Shown here piece by piece: positions 8,408 through 18,820 of a stretch of 64,000 nucleotides of DNA. The translations under genes and the position numbers were made by a program. The notes below the pieces were generated by a model. It was not told the origin of the DNA. It saw only the letters and a program-made list of their open reading frames with translations, and did not search any database. Position 1 is the first letter of the stretch. Each line of letters begins with the position of its first letter. Source of the stretch: CAWINX01 sp963837585 (GTDB lineage: Bacteria; Actinomycetota; Thermoleophilia; Solirubrobacterales; 70-9); contig CAWINX010000003.1 in the NCBI GenBank assembly GCA_963837585.1, positions 1 to 64,000 of the forward strand, given 5' to 3'.

Positions 8408-8971
8408 GTGCGGGTCCTGGGCATCTCCGGGAGCCTGCGCCGAGACTCGCTGAACGACGCCCTCTTGCGGGCAGCCGCCGAGCGGCTGTCCGCCGGGGCG
8501 GAGCTGGTGACGTTCGACCGGCTGGGAGAGGTGCCTCCCTTCAGCGAGGACTCCGAGGCGGGGCCGGTCCCGGAGGCGGTGGAAGAGCTGCGCGAGGCGA
8601 TCCGCGCCGCCGACGCGGTGCTGGTCGCCACCCCGGAGTACAACCACTCCCTCCCGGGCCAGCTGAAGAACGCGCTCGACTGGGCCTCGCGCCCGGCCGG
8701 GCAGAGCGCCCTGATCGGCAAGCCGGCGGCGGTGGTCGGCGCCTCAAAGGGCATGTTCGGCGCGGTCTGGGCTCAGGCCGAGCTGCGCAAGGTGCTGGCG
8801 GCGATGGGCGGCCGCGTGGTCGAGACGGAGCTGCCGGTCGCGGGGGCGCACGAGCTGCTCGACGGCGACCGCCTGGAGTTGGGCAACGAGCAATCCGAGC
8901 GGCTCGAGGAGATCCTCGCCGAGCTGCTCGCCGCGGCGGAAGCAGAGGTCGGCCTGGCGGTAGCGGCCTGA
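8408..8971 (+). CDS. NADPH-dependent FMN reductase (flavodoxin-like fold)
   Basis: A 187-residue flavodoxin-like reductase. The phosphate-binding loop GISGSLRRDSLN is at residues 5-16; the flavin-binding TPEYNHSLPGQLKNALDW block lies near residues 78-95. The family reduces quinones, azo dyes or chromate in vitro; the true substrate is unknown. GTG start 2 bases after the yceI stop, so the two form an operon, probably controlled by the divergent MarR. Confidence 0.88.
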   Translation: MRVLGISGSLRRDSLNDALLRAAAERLSAGAELVTFDRLGEVPPFSEDSEAGPVPEAVEELREAIRAADAVLVATPEYNHSLPGQLKNALDWASRPAGQSALIGKPAAVVGASKGMFGAVWAQAELRKVLAAMGGRVVETELPVAGAHELLDGDRLELGNEQSERLEEILAELLAAAEAEVGLAVAA

Positions 8972-9096
8972 GCCCTCCGGGGCCGGGAGTGCGGGCCTAG
9001 ATGAGTGATTCCACGACCGCGTGTGACTGGGGGCGCGCGTGGCCAAGCAGGTCAAGGACGCAGGGCGCAGCCTTTGGCGATGGGGACCATCGCCTC

Positions 9097-9141
9097 GGTG
9101 TAACGCGTAGGTGGGCAAATAGCCCTCTTATGCGTTGCACC
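9097..9141. repeat. Dispersed palindrome, copy 7
   Basis: Left end GGTGTAACGCGTAGGTGGGC, right end TATGCGTTGCACC; the right arm has drifted. The 8972-9349 interval holds no gene, only this copy, the next one and a 20-bp palindrome. Confidence 0.85.
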
Positions 9142-9169
9142 GGCAAGGAAGACTTGGGATGTCATCAGC

Positions 9170-9214
9170 GGTGTAACGCGTAGGTGGGCAAATAGACCAC
9201 CTACGCGTTACACC
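9170..9214. repeat. Dispersed palindrome, copy 8 (perfect arms)
   Basis: GGTGTAACGCGTAGGTGG (9170-9187) and CCACCTACGCGTTACACC (9197-9214) are exact inverse copies, with a 9-base loop GCAAATAGA. This is the best-preserved copy and may be close to the ancestral element. Confidence 0.92.
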
Positions 9215-9303
9215 GGCGGCGGGTGCTCCGCTGGTTGATTTCAGGTGGTTGCGGACAGCCGCGAGGAGGCGGCGGTCAGGAAGTGCGAGATCACGATGAC
9301 TGG

Positions 9304-9323
9304 GGCGGTTCCGCGGAACCGCC
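9304..9323. repeat. Perfect 20-bp palindrome, second family
   Basis: GGCGGTTCCGCGGAACCGCC reads the same on both strands. It lies 27 bp past the end of the hemolysin III gene. The same 20-mer is the core of the 30-bp palindrome at 44902-44931. Confidence 0.85.
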
Positions 9324-9349
9324 GGCGTGGTTGCCCGTGGAATCAATCG

Positions 9350-10054
9350 TCAGCCGGCGGGCAGGGCGAAGAAGGCGATCGCGGCGAAGTGGGCGGCGGC
9401 GGCGGCGATGACCAGGGCGTGGAAGACCTCGTGGTAGCCGAAGACGCGCGGGTTGGGATTGGGGCGCTGGGTCGCGTAGACGACCGCGCCCGCCGTGTAG
9501 AGGAGTCCGCCGGCGGCGACGAGCAGCGTCCCGGCCACTCCCATGTCGTTCCACAGCTCCGGGAAGGCGACGGCGGCGACCCAGCCCAGCGACATATATA
9601 TGAGCGCCGCGACCCATTTGGGGTGGTCGATCCAGACCATCTCGACCGCGGCGCCGGCAATCGCCCCGATCCAGACGACGACCAGGATGGCGGCGGCCAG
9701 CGACCCGTTCAGCACCAGCAGCGCGAAGGGCGTGTAGGTGCCGGCGATCAGGAAGAAGATCATCGAGTGGTCCAGCCGGCGCATCCAGCGGCGCACATCC
9801 GGCCGGCGCCAGTTGACCCGGTGATAGAGGGCGCTGGTGCCGAGCAGGGCGGAGAGGCTGGCCGCATAGATCGCCACCGCGAGCGTCGCCTTCGGCGTCT
9901 TGGCGGCGACGATCAGGCCGGCGCCGAGGAAGAGTGAGACGACGAAGGCCCACTGGTGGGAGACGCCGCGCAGCTTCGGCTTGACCGCGGCAATCGCGTC
10001 GCTTGCAACTTCCTTTGCAGATTCCGCCCTCTCGGCGGCCCTCGCCCGCAGCAT
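9350..10054 (-). CDS. Hemolysin III / PAQR-family membrane protein
   Basis: A 234-residue protein with about seven membrane helices after a charged N-terminal tail. The family pattern is present: SALYHRVNW near the end of the second helix, the histidine in RLDHSMIFFLIAGTYTP, and the C-terminal GYHEVFHALVIAAAAAHF with the conserved HxxxH. Histidines of this kind bind zinc in PAQR relatives. The bacterial role is membrane-related and not well defined; haemolysis is a historical name. Divergent from nrdJ. ATG start. Confidence 0.88.
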   Translation of the reverse strand: MLRARAAERAESAKEVASDAIAAVKPKLRGVSHQWAFVVSLFLGAGLIVAAKTPKATLAVAIYAASLSALLGTSALYHRVNWRRPDVRRWMRRLDHSMIFFLIAGTYTPFALLVLNGSLAAAILVVVWIGAIAGAAVEMVWIDHPKWVAALIYMSLGWVAAVAFPELWNDMGVAGTLLVAAGGLLYTAGAVVYATQRPNPNPRVFGYHEVFHALVIAAAAAHFAAIAFFALPAG

Positions 10055-10185
10055 CGCCTTGTCACCATAGTGGGTGAGGCCGCGAAATCTGCGGCGTTTG
10101 CGGATTCGGCGGCGACAAAGTCTGTCCGACTCGATGACGATCCTGGGCAGCTCCCCCTGAAAGTCGCTGCGAGAGGAGAAGTTCG

Positions 10186-13100
10186 ATGTCCAAGACCGCC
10201 ACCAGCTCCCCCCAGACCGGTCTGCAGGGCCTCTCGATAGAGCGGCGATTTAGCCGCGAAGGGACCCATCCCTTCGACGAGGTCGAGTGGGAGACCCGCG
10301 ATGCGGTGATCGGCAACCCCGAGAGCCCGGCCTTCGAGCAGCGCGGGGTCGAGTTCCCGGTGGACTGGTCCCAGAACGCGACCAACATCGTCGCCCAGAA
10401 GTACTTCCGCGGCCAGCTCGGCTCGCCCGAGCGCGAGTCCTCGGTCAAACAGATGATCGGCCGGGTCGCGGGGACGATCTCGAACTGGGGGCGCGAGGGC
10501 GGCTACTTCGCCTCGCCCGAGGACGCCGACGCCTTCGAGGCCGAGCTGGCCTCGATCCTGCTCAACCAGAAGGCGGCCTTCAACTCGCCGGTCTGGTTCA
10601 ACGTCGGCTTCGAGGAGACGCCGCAGTGCTCGGCCTGCCAGCCGTATCACGCGCTTGTCTCGACGCCCGAGGGCATGGTCCCGATCGGCGAGATGGTCGA
10701 GGGGGAGCAGATCGGCCGCGAGGTGTACGACGCGCGCGGCGTGACGCGAGTCGTCGCCGTCAAGGCCAACGGCCGCAAGCCGGTGATGCGGGTGCGGCTG
10801 CGCAACGGCGGCTTCGTCGAAGCCACGCCGGATCACGTCGTCAAGGCCGTCGCAGAGCGCCGCACCGAGCCACAGTGGCTGCGCGTCGACCAGCTCGCGC
10901 CGGGGATGCGGCTGCACCTGCACCCGCACCGGGCCAAGGTCGCCGACCGGACCCTAGTCGCGGCGGGCGGGCCCGCCTCGACGGAGCTTGACGGCACCGA
11001 CTACCTGGAGGCCCTCGACGAGACGACGCGCGTCGACCGCGCCGAGGCGGCGCTTGCCGGCTGGCTGCAGGCCGACGGCTTCGTCGGCCAGTACCAGGGC
11101 GGGACGAACAGCTCGCTGACGCATCGAGTTCCAGGTCGCGAACGACGAGGAGTACGCCTGGGTGATGGAGAACCTCGACATCGCTCTGCCCGACGTGCAC
11201 CGCAAGGTGCGGGTGGCCGACACGCAGGAGGTCGAGGTGCGGCGGATCCGCCTCTACGGCGAGGTGCTTCGCGACTTCGTGGAGCGCTGGGAGCTCTCCC
11301 CGCGTGGGACGGAGATCCGCGTTCCCTCCCGGCTGTGGACGGCCACCCACGAGGAGATCTGCGCCTACCTGCGCAGCGTGTTCCAGGCGGACGGCTACAT
11401 GACCGTGCAGCGCAAGCACGACTACGAGAACGCCCGGATCGGCTTCGCCGTGATCGGCGAGCGGTGGACGGAGGACGTCCAGATGCTCCTCAACTCGGTC
11501 GGGATCTACTCCCGCCGCACCCGGAAGCACGAGAAGCGAGCGGATCGGCACGACATGCACGAGCTTTCGATCAACATCGGCTCGGAGCGAGCTCGCTTCG
11601 CGGAGCTGATCGGGTTCGTCGGCGAGGACAAGCAGCGCCGCCTGCTCGAGTCGCTGGAGCTGCGCAACCCGAAGCTCTGCCCGGACCTGCGCGAGGAGGA
11701 GATCGTCGCGATCGAGGAGCTCGGCGAGCAGGAGGTCTACGACATCCAGACCGAGTCGGGCGAGTACCTGAGCAACAACATCGCGGTCCACAACTGCTTC
11801 ATCCTCAGCGTCGAGGACAACATGGACTCGATCCTCGACTGGAACACCAAAGAGGGCAAGATCTTCCGCGGCGGCTCCGGCTCGGGGATCAACCTCTCCA
11901 ACATCCGCGGCTCGATGGAGCCGCTGAAGAAGGGCGGCACGGCGAGCGGCCCGGTCAGCTTCATGCGCGGCGCCGACTCCTGGGCGGGGACGATCAAGTC
12001 GGGCGGCAAGACGCGCCGCGCCGCGAAGATGGTCGTGCTCGACGTCGACCACCCGGACGTCGAGCACTTCATCTGGTGCAAGGCCAAAGAGGAGGAGAAG
12101 GCGGGGGCGCTGCGCGACGCCGGCTTCGACATGTCGATCGACGGCGAGGGCTTCACCTCGATCCAGTACCAGAACGCCAACAACTCGGTGCGGGTGACCG
12201 ACGAGTTCATGGAGGCGGTCGAGGCCGGCGGCGAGTGGGACCTGACCGCGCGGACCACCGGCGAGGCGGTGAAGACGCTCGACGCGCGCGACCTGATGAA
12301 CCAGATCTCCGACGCCGCCTGGCGCTGCGCCGATCCCGGCGTCCAGTACGACACGACGATCAACCGCTGGCACACCTGCCCGGAGTCGGGGCGGATCAAC
12401 GCCTCCAACCCGTGCTCCGAGTACATGCACGTCGACGACTCGGCCTGCAACCTCGCCTCGATCAACCTGATGAAGTTCCGCCGCAAGGACGGCTCCTTCG
12501 ACGCCGCGGAGTTCGAGCACGCGGTCGACATCGTCTTCCTCGCCCAGGAGATCGTGGTCGGCTGCTCCAGCTACCCGACCGAGGAGATCGGCGTCAACGC
12601 CAACGCCTTCCGCCAGCTCGGGCTCGGCTACGCCAACCTCGGCGCGCTGCTGATGTCCGACGGCCTGCCGTATGACTCCGACGAGGGGCGCAACGTGGCG
12701 GCGGCGATCACCGCGCTGATGACCGGGCGCGCCTACCGCCAGTCGGCGTTGATCGCGGCCGGGGCGACCGGGCCCTACGCCGAGTACGAGCGCAACCGCG
12801 AGGCCCACAACGGGGTGATGCGGATGCACCGCGACGCCTCCCATGACATCGACTCGACCGGGATCAAGGGCGACCTGCTGGAGGCGGCGCAGCGCTCCTG
12901 GGACGAGGCGGTCGAGCTGGGCGAGGAGCACGGCTATCGCAACGCGCAGGCGACGGTGCTGGCGCCGACCGGGACGATCAGCTTCCTGATGGACTGCGAC
13001 ACGACCGGGATCGAGCCCGACTTCTCCCTGGTCAAGTTCAAGGAGCTGGTCGGCGGCGGGCAGATGACGATCGTCAACCGCTCGGTGCCGCTGGCGCTGC

Positions 13101-14182
13101 GCACGCTCGGCTACGCGGAGCCGCAGGTCGAGCAGATCGACGCCTACATCGCCGAGCAGAGCACAATTGTCGGCGCGCCCGGCCTCAAGGACGAGCACCT
13201 GCCGGTCTTCGACGTCGCGGTCGGCGAGCGGGCGATCTCCCACACCGGCCACATCGACATGATGGCCGCGACCCAGCCGTTCATCTCCGGAGCGATCTCC
13301 AAGACGGTCAACCTGCCGCAATCGGCGACGATCGACGACATCGCCGACGCCTACACGCGCGGCTGGAAGGGCGGCCTGAAGGCGCTGGCGATCTACCGCG
13401 ACGGCTCGAAGACGGCGCAGGCGCTGCGCACCGACGCCCAGGACGAGAAGGAGGCGAAGGCCGAGGAGCCGGTCGCGGCGAAGCCGCCGGAGCGCAAACG
13501 GATGCCGCGCGAGCGCGAGTCGATCACCCACAAGTTCTCGATCGCCGGCCACGAGGGCTACATCACCGCCGGCAAGTACGAGGACGGCACGGTCGGCGAG
13601 ATCTTCCTCACCGACATCGGCAAGGAGGGGTCGACGATGCGGGGGCTGCTCAACGCCTTCGCGACGGCGATCTCGATCGGCCTCCAGTACGGGGTGCCGC
13701 TCGACGTCTTCGTGCGCAAGTTCAGCTACATGCGCTTCGAGCCGGAGGGAATCACCGGCAACCCCGAGATCCCCTTCGCCAAATCGATGCCCGACTACAT
13801 CATGCGCTGGCTGGCGAGCCGCTTCATCGAGGACATCGACGAGCTCGAAGACCTCGGCATCCTCACCCAGGAGGTGCGGGCGAAGAAGGATGCGGAGACC
13901 AGCCAGCTCGGCCTCGGCATCGCCACCGACACCGCCGGTCCCGCCAACGGGGGCAACGGCCACTCCAAGCCGGCCAACGGCAACGGCGCCGAGAAGGCGA
14001 AGGCGAGCGGCGGCGAAGCGGTCCCCGCGGCGGCGGCCTTCACCGACACCCCGCCGGTCGTCCCGGCCAAGATGTCGGGCCTCGACCTCGGCCCCGCCTG
14101 CGACCAGTGCGGCGGCATGATGCAGCGCACGGGCTCCTGCTACACGTGCAGCTCGTGCGGAAATAACACGGGCTGCGGCTGA
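10186..14182 (+). CDS. nrdJ: Adenosylcobalamin-dependent (class II) ribonucleotide reductase with intein (frameshifted in the intein)
   Basis: Makes deoxyribonucleotides without oxygen-dependent radical generation. The N-terminal 150 residues end at PQCSA; the mature protein resumes at CFILSVEDNMDSILDW. Family marks in the second part are GGSGSGINLSNIRGS, NPCSEYMHVDDSACNLASINL, the effector region DCDTTGIEPDFSLVKF, and a C-terminal cysteine tail (CDQCGGMM, CYTCSSCGNNTGCG) that shuttles electrons to the active site. After splicing it would be about 945 residues. ATG with Shine-Dalgarno GAGAGGAGAA. The only frame change (near 11123) falls in the intein. Confidence 0.92.
10636..11794 (+). other. 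Intein with LAGLIDADG homing endonuclease inside nrdJ
   Basis: Insertion between SA and CFILSV of the reductase. It begins with Cys (TGC 10636) followed by QPYHALVSTPEGMVPIGEM (block A), has the TxxH motif in EATPDHVVKA (block B), two LAGLIDADG-like motifs (LAGWLQADGFVG and YLRSVFQADGYM), block F VYDIQTESGEYLSNN, and ends VHN before the +1 Cys of the host protein. All splicing residues are therefore present. Length is 1159 bp, not a multiple of three; one extra base near 11123 (SSLT then IEFQVANDEEY) restores a 386-residue intein. Error or real inactivation cannot be told apart here. Confidence 0.9.
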
Positions 14183-14197
14183 GGCCGTAGGCCTCAG
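14179..14197. terminator. Hairpin between convergent nrdJ and protease genes
   Basis: CTGAGGCC and GGCCTCAG pair around GTA and overlap the nrdJ stop. Position between two converging genes suggests a shared terminator; no T-run is present. Confidence 0.45.
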
Positions 14198-14209
14198 GGC
14201 CGTTTCAGC

Positions 14210-15097
14210 TCACGGAAGGTGCCTTAGGAAGTTGGCGATTGAGCTGCCGAAGTAGGGGGAGTAGAGGCGGTTGCGGTTGCCGTCGTAGCTGTAGCTGGTG
14301 ACGCCGTCGATGAGGCCGTCGGGCGCGACCCAGGCGCCGCCGCTGGAGCCGGCGGCCATGTCGCAGCGGGCCGGCAGGGTGGGCGGGCCGGACAGGGAGA
14401 AGGTCAGCGGGTCGCTGCCGAGGCCGAGGCCCTTGCACTCCCGCAGTTGCTGGCCGCCGGCGGCGGCGGCCGGGTAGCCGAAGATCTGAAGGCGTAGGTG
14501 GCGCGACCGGTTGTAGGCGAAGCCGCGGGCGCCGACGACGTCCTCGAGGACACCGAAGGAGTTCGGCAGCACGTGCAGGGCCGCGACGTCGAAGTCGTTG
14601 TTCTCACTGCGGCGCCACTGAGTGGTGACGTGGACGGTGTCGGCAGTGAATGCTCCGAAGGGGTGCGCGCCGTGATCGAAGGCGGGGACGAAGATGATGT
14701 GAGTGCCCCAGCTGCGGTTCTCGACGACGCAGTGGCCGGCGGTGAGCACGATCGAGCGGCTCGGGGTGTCGAGCGCCGTCCCCGAGCAGGAGTAGGGGCC
14801 CTCGCGAGGGTCGACGGCGAAGATGCGGCCGTTCATGCGCTCGTCGACAGCGGTGGCGTCGGCGACGCCGATGCTGCTGATCTTCGCCGTCGAGCCGGAG
14901 GACTTCCGCGGGGCGCCCGGCGAGCCGTGCCGCAGCGCGACTCGCACCCTCTGCGGGGTCCAGAAGCGCGCCGCGCCGGCGGCGCCGGCGACCCGATGCG
15001 AGCCGATGGAGGCGCCGGCGGCAGGCGAAGCAGTCGCGGCGGCAGCGAGCGAAGCGGCTACAGAAGCCGCGGCGAGAATTCCCCGGACCCGATTCAT
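14210..15097 (-). CDS. Secreted trypsin-like serine protease
   Basis: Chymotrypsin-fold peptidase with a signal peptide: MNRVRG, a hydrophobic alanine-rich core and a likely cleavage near ASPAAGA. The catalytic triad is visible as His in VLTAGHC, Asp in NNDFDVAAL and Ser in AGSSGGAW. Cysteines near the His and Ser could form disulphides. The longer ORF starts at 15127, but ATG 15097 gives a normal signal peptide and is preferred. About 295 residues. The middle has FVPAFDHGAHPFG, common in actinobacterial glutamyl-endopeptidase-like proteins. Substrate unknown. Confidence 0.85.
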   Translation of the reverse strand: MNRVRGILAAASVAASLAAAATASPAAGASIGSHRVAGAAGAARFWTPQRVRVALRHGSPGAPRKSSGSTAKISSIGVADATAVDERMNGRIFAVDPREGPYSCSGTALDTPSRSIVLTAGHCVVENRSWGTHIIFVPAFDHGAHPFGAFTADTVHVTTQWRRSENNDFDVAALHVLPNSFGVLEDVVGARGFAYNRSRHLRLQIFGYPAAAAGGQQLRECKGLGLGSDPLTFSLSGPPTLPARCDMAAGSSGGAWVAPDGLIDGVTSYSYDGNRNRLYSPYFGSSIANFLRHLP

Positions 15098-15208
15098 GCG
15101 ACGGGCATAGTGCCAGATGACGCTCACGCAAACCTAAACCCGCAAATCAGGTCAGGTTTCGCCCGCTGCCCTCGTACCGGTTCTGGCGGTCTGTAGCCTG
15201 GGCCCGCC

Positions 15209-16321
15209 GTGCCAGCCCCCGTCCGCCTCCCGCCCCGGGCCGAGTTCGCGATCGTGCGGGCCGTCTGCTCCCTGCCGCGGCCCCTGCGCCGGCTCATCGC
15301 CGGGCCGCCCGTGAAGCTCGACGGGCAGGCGCTCGCGAGCGAGATCGGCGTCGTCATCCGCCTCGCGGCCCTGGCCGGCGAGACCTCGGTGACCGGCGGC
15401 GGCGAGGTCGAAGCGGCTCGCGCCCAGTACCGACTCGGATCGGCGGCCACGACCGGCGCGCCGATCCCGATGGCACGAGTGGGGGAGCTGGCGATCCCGG
15501 GGCCCGCCGGGACGATCGCGGCGCGGCTCTATGACCGCGGCGTCGGGACCGCGACGCCGCGGCCGATGCTCGTCTACTACCACGGCGGCGGCTGGGTGAT
15601 CGGCGACCTCGACACCCATGACGGGCTCTGTCGCTTCCTCGCCGCCGCGACGGGGGCGCTGGTCCTCTCGGTCGACTACCGCCTCGCCCCCGAGCATCCC
15701 TTCCCCGCCTCCGGCGAGGACGCGCACGCGGCGTTCGCCTGGGCGGTCGAGAACGCGGCGGGCCTGGGCGCCGACCCGGCGCGGATCGCGGTGGGCGGGG
15801 ACAGCGCCGGCGGCAACCTGGCGACCGTGGTGAGCAGAACCGCGCGCGACGCGGGCGAACGGCTGCCGGCGATGCAGCTGCTGCTCTACCCGGTGACCGA
15901 CGACGTCGAGGACTGGCCCTCCCGCCGCACCTTCGCCTCGGGCTTCCTGCTGACCACCGGCGACATGGATTGGTTCCGCGATCACTACGTCATCGACCCC
16001 GCCCACGCGGCCCATCCAGACGCCTCGCCCTTCCAGACGAGGGACCTCTCCGGCCTACCGCCGGCCTACGTCGCCACGGCCGGCTTCGACCCGCTGCGCG
16101 ACGAGGGAGAGGCCTACGCGATGAAGATGCGCGAGGCGGGGGTGCGAGTGGCGCTGCGCCGCCACCCCAGCCTGATCCACGGCTTCGGCCAGCTCACCGC
16201 GGTCAGCCGCGCCGCCCGCGCGGCGATGTTCGAGGCGGCCGGCGCGCGTCCGGATGGGTCTCGCCTAAAGCCTCCGGTGGGCGGGCAGCTACTCGTAGTG
16301 GAGCGCTTCCAGCACATTTAG
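15209..16321 (+). CDS. Alpha/beta hydrolase of the hormone-sensitive lipase family
   Basis: A 370-residue esterase. The oxyanion motif HGGGW sits near residue 131, the nucleophile elbow GDSAGG near 203, the acid in DPLRDEG and the base in LIHGFG near the C-terminus. The DYRLAPEHPFPA block is typical of the family. No signal peptide. Start is a GTG at 15209. The last 33 bp overlap the 3' end of the convergent ABC permease; the true C-terminus may be a little shorter, after SRAARAAMFEAA. Short-chain esters are the usual substrates of relatives. Confidence 0.87.
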   Translation: MPAPVRLPPRAEFAIVRAVCSLPRPLRRLIAGPPVKLDGQALASEIGVVIRLAALAGETSVTGGGEVEAARAQYRLGSAATTGAPIPMARVGELAIPGPAGTIAARLYDRGVGTATPRPMLVYYHGGGWVIGDLDTHDGLCRFLAAATGALVLSVDYRLAPEHPFPASGEDAHAAFAWAVENAAGLGADPARIAVGGDSAGGNLATVVSRTARDAGERLPAMQLLLYPVTDDVEDWPSRRTFASGFLLTTGDMDWFRDHYVIDPAHAAHPDASPFQTRDLSGLPPAYVATAGFDPLRDEGEAYAMKMREAGVRVALRRHPSLIHGFGQLTAVSRAARAAMFEAAGARPDGSRLKPPVGGQLLVVERFQHI

Positions 16322-18820
16322 GCGGGCGGCGCGGCGGGCTGGAAGAACCGCGGCGAGGACGCCGGCGGCGATTGCGACGATCGTGAAGACGATCAGCGAG
16401 CCGATCGGCAGCGAGAAGCCGATGCCCTGGTCGGACAGGGCCTGGGTGAAGACAGCGGCGAGGAAGATGCCGAGCGGCAGGCCGAGCCCAGCGCCGATCA
16501 GTGCCGTGATCACACTCTCCTGTCGGATCATCTGCGCACTTGCCGCCGCGTCATCCCGATCGCCCGCAGCATCCCGATCTCGCGGGTCCGCTCGAAGACC
16601 GAGAGGACCAGCGCGTTGACCATCCCGAAGAGGCTGACGATCACCGAGAGCGCCAGCAGCACGTAGAGCAGATTGAGCAGTTTGTCGATCCCACTGGCGC
16701 CTTTGTCTGAGCCAGCCGGCCTTGGTGTAGACGACGGCGTCGGGATAGGGCTTCGAGCGCGCTGCGACGACCGGTGTTGGCGGGGGACTCGCCGCCGGCG
16801 GCAGTTGACAAAGTGTAGATGTTCACGGTCGCGGTGAAGAAGCGGTCAGAAAGCGGCCTGGGTGATCAACACCTTGGCGACCAGCCGGCGACCTGTCTGT
16901 ACTCGCCGAGCACCCGGAAGCCGGGCAGCCTGCCGGTCTGGGTGAGCAAGCGGACGCGGTCGCCGACCCTCAGCCCGTGCTCGTGGCGAAGGACTTGTTG
17001 AGGATCACCTCGTCGTCGCTGAGGCGGCGCAGCGCGCCGGCCCGCCCTCGGTCCAATCAGGGTCAGCACCCGGCCGGCGTCGCGGTCGACGCCGAGACGC
17101 GCGGCTTGCCCGAGCCGCCGAACAGCTTTGCCTGCGTGGCTCGCAGGGTGGAGACGAGCGCGACGCCGGGAACCCCCCGGCCACGGCGCCGCCCCCGGCG
17201 GGAACGGCGAGAAGCCGTCGCTGTTCGGATCACCAGCTCACCCTGGAAGCTGTCGTCGACGGCCGAGGCGACCGACCCCTTGATGCCCGCAGCGAAGACG
17301 GTCGACGAAGGTGACCAGCGCGAGGCCGACCATCAGCGCCGCGGCGGTGCGCCGCGGTGCGCCCCGGGTTGCGCTGGGCGTTCTCGCGCGCCAGCCGGCC
17401 GGTCAGCCCGCAGCCGCGCGCACGGCTCGCCCGACCGCGAGGCAAGCGGGCGCACCAGCTGCGGGCGAAGAGGCGAGACGGCGAGGACCATCGCCAGGCA
17501 CCCCGCCCCCATCAGCCGTCGCCGCCGCGTCGGAGCGAGGCCGCCGAAGAGCCCGAAGAGGAGCAGGGCAGGCCGCGACCGCAGAGAGCACAGCGACACG
17601 GCCGGCGACCGCGGCGACGCCGGCTCGGGGTCGCGTCGCGCCCTCGCGCATCGCGGCGATCGGCGGGACCCGGGTGGCCCGCAGGGCCGGGGACGAGCGA
17701 CGGAGACGAGCGTCACGCCGATGCCGAGCAGCAACGAGACGATCACGGTGCGGGTGTCGAAAACCGTGCCGGCGGTCGGCAGGTCGACCCCGATCCCGAC
17801 GAAGATCGCCTCGAGGCCCTTGCGAGCGCGAAGCCCGCCGAGCAAGCCGAGCACCGAGCGCCGGCAGGCCGAGCAGAAGCCCTCGATCAGGACCGAGCGC
17901 AGGATCTGCCGCCGCGAGGCGCCAAGCGAGCGCAGCGTCGCGAACTCGCGTGATTCGCTGGGCGACGGTGATCGAGAAGGTGTTGAAGATGACGAACGCC
18001 CCGACCAGGACCGCGATCCCGGCGAAGGCGAGCAGGAGGTACTGGATGAACCGGAGGGCGCCTGGAATGTGTTCGGATCCGAACGGCCTGCTCGGTCGCC
18101 GGTCTCGACCTGGGCCGAGCGGGGGCATGAGGCGGCGCGATCTGCTCGCTCAGCTGCCCCGGCGTGAAGCCGGCTTCGCGGCGAGGAAGATGGGGTCGAA
18201 GCGGCCGCCCTTGTCGGTGATCCGCTGCGCCTCGGGCAGCGTGATGCGGCGATCGTGGTCGCGCCGAAGCGAGTCGACCGACCCGAAGGTGGTCGATGCC
18301 CGAGAGTCGTGTAGGCTTGTCGGGCTGTGCGCGGAGACGCCGATCCGTGTCGCCGATCGAGAGCCCGTAGTTGTCGGCTGCCGCCTTGTCGAGCACGACC
18401 TGGTCGCCGTTGGCGGCGCGAGCCGCCGGCGGTCAGCGACTCGGGTTGAATCGGGCAGGGTCGAGGAGATGAAGCCGAGGGCGAAGTCGGCGCCGATCGT
18501 CTTGCCCTGCCGGTCGAGCAGCTGCGCCCTGTCGGCGTGAAGATCGCCCCGCCGGCGGCCTGAACGCCCGGCAGCTTCCGCACCTTCCGGCGCAGGGAGC
18601 GCGGAAGTGGTGACGTTGCCGCGGTCGTGTTGGACCGTGCTCTTGCCCGAGATGACGGCGCTGGTGTTCGTAGGAGGCGGTAAAGATCTCGTTGAAGGCG
18701 TTGATGATGGTGTCGGTGAGGACGTAGGTGCCGGCACCATCGCGACTCCGATGACGACCGCGAAGGGCGATCAGCGAGCGTGCGGCCGCGGCGCGACCAG
18801 AGGCTCTTGACGGCGACCGG
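16289..18820 (-). pseudogene. FtsX/MacB-type ABC exporter permease, broken in many places
   Basis: The pieces of one long permease (about 840 residues if intact) can be read only by changing frame many times. From the start: VKSLWSRRGRT and GVAMV, then a periplasmic stretch (GKTIGADFALGFISS, TLPEAQRITDKGGRFDPIF), the first FtsX unit (YLLLAFAGIAVLVGAFVIFN, FATLRSLGASRRQILRS) and, at the 3' end, the last FtsX unit (ALIGAGLGLPLGIFLAAVF, ARRAARLNVLEALHYE). Two FtsX units plus a periplasmic core is the usual actinobacterial architecture. The density of breaks, roughly every 100-250 bp, is far above most neighbouring genes, so real decay or a poorly resolved region are both possible. Confidence 0.75.

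Noticed and set aside
9001..9183. Short ORFs across the palindromes at 9.0-9.3 kb and 6.2-6.4 kb
   Set aside because: They consist mostly of translated repeat sequence and have no start signal or family resemblance.
2057..9214. CRISPR array as an explanation of the repeats
   Set aside because: The units are palindromic, scattered in three gaps, and have no regular spacers.
10055..10185. Cobalamin riboswitch upstream of nrdJ
   Set aside because: The 131-bp gap is short and I could not find a B12-box-like sequence; cobalamin dependence of the enzyme alone is not evidence.
10841..13963. A 1040-residue minus-strand ORF opposite nrdJ
   Set aside because: Low-complexity translation typical of antisense frames in high-GC genes; every known motif is on the plus strand.
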